The notes beneath the pieces were generated by a model that was given only the letters and a program-made list of their open reading frames with translations, did no database searches and was not told the origin of the DNA. A stretch of DNA of 6,179 nucleotides from a bacterium (GTDB lineage Bacteria > Auribacterota > UBA3054 > B51-G9): positions 1,261-7,439 of the forward strand of contig JAOZSF010000084.1 in NCBI GenBank assembly GCA_029939815.1, written 5' to 3'. Positions 1-4,784 of the stretch are shown here, in pieces. The position numbers were made by a program, and so were the translations under genes. Every line of letters starts with the position of its first letter. Position 1 is the first letter of the stretch.

Positions 1-33
1 TGTGCTTTAGACTTTTAAACCAACTAACTGATT
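1..33 (+). promoter_or_regulatory. Short AT-rich leader without Shine-Dalgarno
   Basis: The 33 bases ahead of the exported glycosidase contain no GGAG or AGGA. The immediate leader reads CCAACTAACTGATT before ATG. In-frame stops at 16-18 and 25-27 fix the start. Translation probably initiates without SD pairing. Any promoter lies outside the window. Confidence 0.5.
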
Positions 34-3000
34 ATGACAAATAAACTTACTCTCACCGCATTTTGCGTTTTAGCAGCAACCGCATTCGCAAATCCCGGTC
101 CGCCATGCAATGACAAGGATTTCGAAACACATATTGTAGGTAATTACCAATACAATCCGGTAAATTCCGACAACAGCTGGGATTTCTTTGACTCTTCCGG
201 TGTCGCGAGAGAAGGCGGATCGTTCCCCGGCCCTCTACAAGCTGATGACGGCGTAAATATGGCTTTCCTTCAGGAGAAAGGAGCAGAAATTGCACAGACT
301 GTCAGCGGTTGGACCTCCGGCAGCGTTTATCATATTTGCTGGAGCGAAGCCAGTCGGCAGGGGTACGCAAACGGCGACCTCCAAATCTTGATTGGTTCCG
401 GCGATGGCGGTACAAGCACTATCACAGAACTTTTCCCCGCACATGAAGTTTCAAATAAAACTTACTGGAACAGAACGCAAACCGTTTTTACCGCATCGCA
501 AGATACTCACCGATTATATTTCAGGCACAGTTACAGCGGAGTTGATGACCGCACAACTTTTATCGACCGAATAAGAATCTGGGTTGAGCCGACCGTTCCG
601 CCGAATTCATTTCCAAGTTTTTCAGTTCCCGGTTTTGAGGAGGACATGTTTTACATGCGTGAACTTTTCTATCTTCACTATCCTGTGCCAATTTCCGGAA
701 CTTTCAACAGTCATTGGGTTGCTGAATCCACTTTATGGCCTGCATTGGAACCCATCAGAGAAAATTCCACCCGCAATAATCATAAAAACGCTATCGCTAC
801 AAGAAGAATCAGCAGCAACGGTTACCTTTCTTGTCATCAACACCTCGGTCTCGCGCATTCTGAAGGATGGCCCTTTCCTTATTGGACACAAAGCGATGGC
901 TGGGGACAGCACTTCGCAATTGATGCTCACTGGGAAGCTCTATGGGGAATTGCGCCAACCACTTCTGATTCGGGCTGGACTAAATCAGGCGCTTCTACTG
1001 TTAAAATCGATCGAACAAATGGTTGGGAACTCACCCTTTCAAGCGCTAATGCGGAAATTACAACTCCAAATATTTCAGTGAAAAATATTGTCGCTCCTTT
1101 TATTCGCCTCGAATGGGAATGGAATGACGCCGCCCCCGGTGTCCAACCTTATCTCGAATGGAAAACTACCGCCGCCCCTGCTTTTGATTCTTCGCGCAGA
1201 GTTTATTTCGAGCCGATTTCTTCCGCTGACGGTGCTGTTTTCACTATGATTCCGCTCTATCAACATTCTTTGTGGGATGTAAACGACATTTTAACCGGAT
1301 TGAAAATTAATTTCGGAAATTCCGCAGGCGCATCTGTTAATATTCGTTCAATAATTACTTCCGTTGATTCTCGCCATAATGGAAACAATTCAATTTACAC
1401 GGACGCGTGCAGCAGTATAATTAATTGGACCGGCAGCAGGTCTTTTATCACAGAAAATATTAATAAAATCCGGCTCGCTGTCGCTTACGCAATCGATGAA
1501 TTCCAACTCCACTCAAATAAATGCGTATCCACTCCGTGGATCGGTCACGATGGTCGCAGCGGCATAGAATACAACCCCGGTAAAACCATTCTCAAAGGAC
1601 TTGGCGTTGGAAATGGATATTGGGATTTGCTGCCTTTCGGCGGAAAAGATGCTCTGGCAACTATTTATGTTTATAACGCTTTAAATGAGCTTGCCGACCT
1701 TGAAAACCAAATTTCTAAACATCCTGAATGGGAAGTTCCGGGCAGCGAAAATAAATTCTCCTCTGAAGAATTAAAATCTCTCGCACAAGAATTAAAAAAT
1801 AATTCCACGCAATTCTGGAATCAAACCACCGAAAGATTTGTCGCGGCAATAGATGTTAATGGCGTTGCTCATGATTACGGTTTTACTTTTTTAAATTGCG
1901 AAGCTGTTCATTATGGTTTCGCAAACGAATATCAATCAAGAAAAATTGCTGAATGGCTCGATGGAAAACGCGCGGTTGCAGGCGATACATCTCAAACCAA
2001 CGATATTTACCATTGGGAATTCGGTCCACGGGCAACAACACTGCGCAATATTGACTATTATAATTACGTATGGTCTAATCCGGAAACCATCCCCTTCGGC
2101 GGACAGGTGCAGGATGGCGGCGCAGTCCTCGGTTTCACTTATCATGACCTTATGATAAGATTAAAAACTTTCGGCGCTGATAATACCTGGCAGCGATTAA
2201 ACGAAATTCTTGACTGGTTCAAACACGTTCAGGATGAAGGCGGATATAGAGAATATTATTATGACAGCACAGTTTCTACTCGCGGCACTTTGCAAGGCGG
2301 CGGAACTGCCGGAGGACTTGGCATGGATTATGAATTTTATGAAAGTGTTCTTGTTCCTCAGATCATGATTCGCGGATTTCTCGGTTTTAATCCCAAAACC
2401 GATGGCTTTGATGTTAACCCTAAATTACCTTCTGCGTGGCCTTCACTTACAATTAACCGAATAAGACTTCAGGACACTGTTCTTACTATTTCCGCGACAA
2501 GCAATTCGATTTTTGTTTCTACTGATGGTGGAAATGATCCGTTAAAAGTTTATCCACCGCACGACAGATACGAAATAAAATATTACAATTCTTTGAGCAA
2601 CGTAATTTATAATTTCACTACTTTTATTAATGATAATAATGAAGGAATTCCTATTCGCAGTAATGAAAATCAAATGGTGGAATTAATTCGCAAACCTATG
2701 CTCCAAAATTTCAGCTTCGAAAATAACGGAATTGAAATTACATTCCCGGGATATATTGCAAATAATCCTGTTGATTCATGGTCTTTCTCTACCGCGTCAG
2801 CCGGGCGCAACACTTCCGACGGACCTTTCTTCGGAACGGGAAAAACTCCGGACGGACACAATGTTTGTTTTATTCAAGCCGCCGGATCGGTCAGCCAAAC
2901 GGTTTCAGGTTTTGAATCCGGTGAAAATTATGAACTTTCTTTATACGCAAATGCCGGAACTTGGACCGGAAAATCAAACGCAGTTATGGAAGTTAAATTA

Positions 3001-4242
3001 AACGGTGCTTCTGTTATCGGACCCACAAATGTTTCCGCGGTTACCGGCAGCGAAGATTTCCATATTTTCTCTGCAACTGTAAGCCCGGGCACCGGAGATT
3101 TTTTTCTTGAAATTTCTCACACAAACACAAGTTCCGATTTCGCGCTTTTAATTGATAAAGTTCAAATAACAAAAATTATTAATAGTACAGCCGGATTAGT
3201 AAAAAATAGCGGCTTCGAAGCTGACGGCAGCAATATTATTCCTCCGGGTTTTGTCTCTAATAATTTATTGACCGGATGGACTTATTCTTCAAATGATAAA
3301 ATCGGCCGCAATACTTCCGCAGGTCCTTTTCTTGATAACGGAACCGTGCCGGAAGGGAAAAATATCTGTTTTATAAAAGGACAAAACTCTATCTCGCAAA
3401 CTATTTCAAATCTTGAAAAAAACGGGCTGTACCGAATTAGCATTCGCGCAAACGCGGCACTCGCAGGCAGCGGAGCAGAACAACTTGAGGTAAAACTCGG
3501 AGGAATTCCTGTTATCTCCCCTGTTTCGGTTTCACCTGTTGAGGGAAACAATTTTTTTCATATTTTTGCCGGAAATTTTTCCGCTGCGGAAACCAATTTA
3601 ACTCTCGAAATCTCTCAGGCTAATGCTAACATTAACAGCACTTTACTAATAGATGATATTCGCGTTGCAAAAGTAAATAATCCTTATATTGCTAATCATA
3701 GCTTTGAAGCTAACGGTACAACCGGTTTTACATGGCCCGGATATGACGCCGTAATTGACAACTGGACAAAATCTACAGCGGTAATCGGCCGCAACACAAT
3801 GGAGATTGCTCCTTTTCTGGATAACGGTTCTATTCCAGATGGAAGAAATGCTTGTTTTATTCAAAACCCCGGATACATCAGCCAAACCATTTCCGGATTC
3901 AAAGGTGATATGGCATACACTTTTGCGCTAAAAGCAAACTCACGGGAAGCCACAGGCGGGAAAGCAGGACTCGAAGTTAAACTCGACGGCACAACCATCC
4001 TCGGACCCGTGGAAGTTAATTCAGTTGGCGGGTACAATCAATTCCATACTTTCTCAAATAGCTTTTCATCTCCGGGAATCGGAAGTTTTGTACTTCAGAT
4101 CCATCAGACTTATGACGAGGGAGGCGGAGTTAACGCGTTAACCATTGATGACATAAAAATAACGGGATTCCCCATTCCGGAACCTTACTATTTATCATTT
4201 ATTATTTATTGGTTTTCAATTATTATTTACAGAAAAAAATAA
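34..4242 (+). CDS. Exported multi-domain six-hairpin glycoside hydrolase with CBM-like domains and PEP-CTERM-type tail
   Basis: Complete 1402-residue secreted protein, probably a surface glycosidase; substrate and GH family are not recognised. Residues 1-19 form a signal peptide (Lys4, hydrophobic core, AFA cleavage site before Asn20). Residues 25-184 are a CBM-like sandwich. Residues about 313-445 form another beta-sandwich. Residues about 446-780 resemble an (alpha/alpha)6 six-hairpin domain, with blocks WIGHDGRSG (502-510), GNGYWDLLPFGGKDA (526-540), LNCEAVHYGF (620-629), HWEFGPR (660-666), GGQVQDGGAV (689-698) and GTLQGGGTAGGLG (751-763). Glu623, Glu662 and Asp694 are candidate catalytic acids, by position only. 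Residues 781-885, with GFLGF and VNPKLPSAWPSL, resemble the C-terminal sandwich of clan members such as GH65, GH78 and GH95. Three CBM-like copies follow (892-1379), then a sorting tail (1380-1402). The start is fixed by in-frame stops at 16 and 25. Coding is near certain, the fold likely, the specificity unknown. Confidence 0.88.
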   Translation: MTNKLTLTAFCVLAATAFANPGPPCNDKDFETHIVGNYQYNPVNSDNSWDFFDSSGVAREGGSFPGPLQADDGVNMAFLQEKGAEIAQTVSGWTSGSVYHICWSEASRQGYANGDLQILIGSGDGGTSTITELFPAHEVSNKTYWNRTQTVFTASQDTHRLYFRHSYSGVDDRTTFIDRIRIWVEPTVPPNSFPSFSVPGFEEDMFYMRELFYLHYPVPISGTFNSHWVAESTLWPALEPIRENSTRNNHKNAIATRRISSNGYLSCHQHLGLAHSEGWPFPYWTQSDGWGQHFAIDAHWEALWGIAPTTSDSGWTKSGASTVKIDRTNGWELTLSSANAEITTPNISVKNIVAPFIRLEWEWNDAAPGVQPYLEWKTTAAPAFDSSRRVYFEPISSADGAVFTMIPLYQHSLWDVNDILTGLKINFGNSAGASVNIRSIITSVDSRHNGNNSIYTDACSSIINWTGSRSFITENINKIRLAVAYAIDEFQLHSNKCVSTPWIGHDGRSGIEYNPGKTILKGLGVGNGYWDLLPFGGKDALATIYVYNALNELADLENQISKHPEWEVPGSENKFSSEELKSLAQELKNNSTQFWNQTTERFVAAIDVNGVAHDYGFTFLNCEAVHYGFANEYQSRKIAEWLDGKRAVAGDTSQTNDIYHWEFGPRATTLRNIDYYNYVWSNPETIPFGGQVQDGGAVLGFTYHDLMIRLKTFGADNTWQRLNEILDWFKHVQDEGGYREYYYDSTVSTRGTLQGGGTAGGLGMDYEFYESVLVPQIMIRGFLGFNPKTDGFDVNPKLPSAWPSLTINRIRLQDTVLTISATSNSIFVSTDGGNDPLKVYPPHDRYEIKYYNSLSNVIYNFTTFINDNNEGIPIRSNENQMVELIRKPMLQNFSFENNGIEITFPGYIANNPVDSWSFSTASAGRNTSDGPFFGTGKTPDGHNVCFIQAAGSVSQTVSGFESGENYELSLYANAGTWTGKSNAVMEVKLNGASVIGPTNVSAVTGSEDFHIFSATVSPGTGDFFLEISHTNTSSDFALLIDKVQITKIINSTAGLVKNSGFEADGSNIIPPGFVSNNLLTGWTYSSNDKIGRNTSAGPFLDNGTVPEGKNICFIKGQNSISQTISNLEKNGLYRISIRANAALAGSGAEQLEVKLGGIPVISPVSVSPVEGNNFFHIFAGNFSAAETNLTLEISQANANINSTLLIDDIRVAKVNNPYIANHSFEANGTTGFTWPGYDAVIDNWTKSTAVIGRNTMEIAPFLDNGSIPDGRNACFIQNPGYISQTISGFKGDMAYTFALKANSREATGGKAGLEVKLDGTTILGPVEVNSVGGYNQFHTFSNSFSSPGIGSFVLQIHQTYDEGGGVNALTIDDIKITGFPIPEPYYLSFIIYWFSIIIYRKK
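106..585 (+). repeat. N-terminal CBM-like sandwich domain (copy 1, diverged)
   Basis: Residues 25-184 of the exported glycosidase. The pattern matches the three C-terminal copies: a Phe-Glu start (DFE), a Trp-containing strand, GVAREGGSF where the others have GRNTS-x-GPF, then VNMAFLQ, AQTVSGW and a closing TTFIDRIRIW strand. It lacks the cysteine found in the xCFI motif of the other copies. It is probably a galactose-binding-like or DUF642-like sandwich that binds glycan. Homology to the other copies is my reading by eye, not a computed alignment. Confidence 0.6.
2707..3177 (+). repeat. CBM-like domain copy 2 (first of the C-terminal trio)
   Basis: Residues 892-1048. Landmarks in order are NFSFE, PGYIANNPVDSW, GRNTSDGPF, PDGHNVCFIQ, SVSQTVSGF, ANAG, MEVKLNG, FHIFSATV, LEISHTN and LLIDKVQI. 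The same landmarks recur in order in copies 3 and 4. The fold is predicted to be a jelly-roll sandwich with a likely carbohydrate-binding or spacer role. DNA identity between copies is low to the eye, so the duplication is old. Confidence 0.72.
3205..3675 (+). repeat. CBM-like domain copy 3
   Basis: Residues 1058-1214, joined to copy 2 by a linker of about nine residues. Landmarks are NSGFEADG, PPGFVSNN, GRNTSAGPFLDNG, PEGKNICFIK, SISQTISNL, ANAA, LEVKLGG, FHIFAGNF, LEISQAN and LLIDDIRV. It is the same length as copy 2 and preserves the GRNTS and CFI motifs. Confidence 0.72.
3694..4170 (+). repeat. CBM-like domain copy 4
   Basis: Residues 1221-1379, six residues after copy 3. Landmarks are NHSFEANG, WPGYDAVIDNW, GRNTMEIAPFLDNG, PDGRNACFIQ, YISQTISGF, LEVKLDG, FHTFSNSF, LQIHQTY and LTIDDIKI. 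It shares PFLDNG with copy 3, which suggests that copies 3 and 4 are the closest pair. It is followed directly by the C-terminal sorting tail. Confidence 0.72.
4171..4239 (+). other. PEP-CTERM-type C-terminal sorting and anchoring tail
   Basis: Residues 1380-1402 begin PIPEP, followed by an uninterrupted aromatic and Ile-rich membrane segment (about 1385-1399), and end in Arg-Lys-Lys at the very C-terminus. This is the PEP-motif, hydrophobic-helix, basic-end architecture of exosortase substrates. An exosortase elsewhere in the genome would be expected to process it. The segment is richer in Tyr, Trp and Ile than the usual Gly/Ala/Leu-rich PEP-CTERM helix, so a simple membrane anchor is the alternative. 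Confidence 0.7.
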
Positions 4243-4267
4243 ATGAATACTGTTATTCTTGATATCT

Positions 4268-4279
4268 TTGCAATTGCAA
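4268..4279. promoter_or_regulatory. Perfect 12-base palindrome, candidate operator
   Basis: TTGCAATTGCAA is its own reverse complement. It lies in the 62-base gap between the two genes, 25 bases ahead of the second ATG. Its placement suits an operator or a site overlapping an internal promoter. No regulator gene is visible, and a 12-base palindrome can occur by chance, so this is tentative. Confidence 0.3.
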
Positions 4280-4290
4280 TCAATAAATAA

Positions 4291-4304
4291 TAACTAAACA
4301 AACT
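4291..4304 (+). promoter_or_regulatory. SD-less leader of the GH65 fusion
   Basis: TAACTAAACAAACT directly precedes ATG 4305. There is no purine-rich SD. It shares AACTAA and a low-G, A/C/T-rich character with the leader of the upstream gene, which suggests a common non-SD mode of initiation in this organism. Confidence 0.4.
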
Positions 4305-4784
4305 ATGAAACATCAAATCAGAGCTGCTTTATTTGACCTCGATGCCATTATCATTTCTACCGATAAATACAAGAAAAAACTTGCAAACATTGGTAATGAT
4401 GACCTCTGTCCGGGCATTATTGACTTCCTGAAAAAATTAAAAAGTGAAGACGTTCGGCTCGCAATCTGTTCATCAAGTAAAAACGCGATGACGGTTTTAA
4501 ACACTCTTGACCTAACCAAATATTTTGATGCGGTAGTCGACGGAAATGACATAGAAAATCCCAAACCTGATCCGGAAATTTTTCTTAAAGGGGCAAAACT
4601 GCTGAATATGCATCCCGTTCATTGTATCATTTTTGAAAACACTGAATCCGGTGTTGAAACAGCTCACGCGGCAAAAATAAAATGTATCGGCGTCGGCTCT
4701 CCCAAATTATTGCCGAACGCGCACGAACAAATTACCGATTATAGTGAAATAGATATTCGCGCGCTGCTTGACGCAGGTCGCGTG
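4305..4784 (+). other. Cap-less HAD domain within the GH65 fusion
   Basis: Residues 1-160. In class I beta-phosphoglucomutases about 70-80 residues of helical cap lie between the DxD loop and the PG-x-x-x-(L/F)-L helix. Here only about 16 residues separate Thr19 from Pro36 of CPGIIDFL. The Rossmann-like core is otherwise intact through IGVGSP (128-133). From memory of the Lactococcus enzyme, Asp8 and Asp10 map to Asp11 and Asp13, Lys145 to Lys87, Glu169 to Glu111, and Asp170 to Asn112. The usual Gly after the second Asp is Ala14. Mutase activity is doubtful. Confidence 0.8.

Noticed and set aside
584..1081. 165-codon open frame on the plus strand inside the glycosidase gene
   Set aside because: It lies wholly within the long coding frame in another phase, and its translation shows no domain-like pattern. 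It is a shadow.
3282..3551. Minus-strand open frame opposite CBM-like copy 3
   Set aside because: It is antisense to a well-supported protein repeat, with low-complexity translation and no start context.
2707..4170. Recent tandem DNA duplication
   Set aside because: The copies are alike at protein motif level but clearly diverged in DNA, so they are old domain repeats and not a recent or unstable tandem array.
4245..4258. GAATA-CTGT-TATTC inverted repeat after the glycosidase stop as a terminator
   Set aside because: It is a five-pair AT-rich stem with no following T-run, so too weak to call an intrinsic terminator.
4263..4270. TATCTTTG resembling the Bacteroidetes -7 box (TAnnTTTG)
   Set aside because: There is no matching -33 TTTG element at the expected spacing, and the host is probably not Bacteroidetes. 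It fits by chance in AT-rich DNA.
4359..4415. Frameshift or sequencing deletion as the cause of the missing HAD cap
   Set aside because: The frame stays open and flanking motifs remain in phase on both sides, so an in-frame loss fits better. An assembly deletion cannot be fully excluded.
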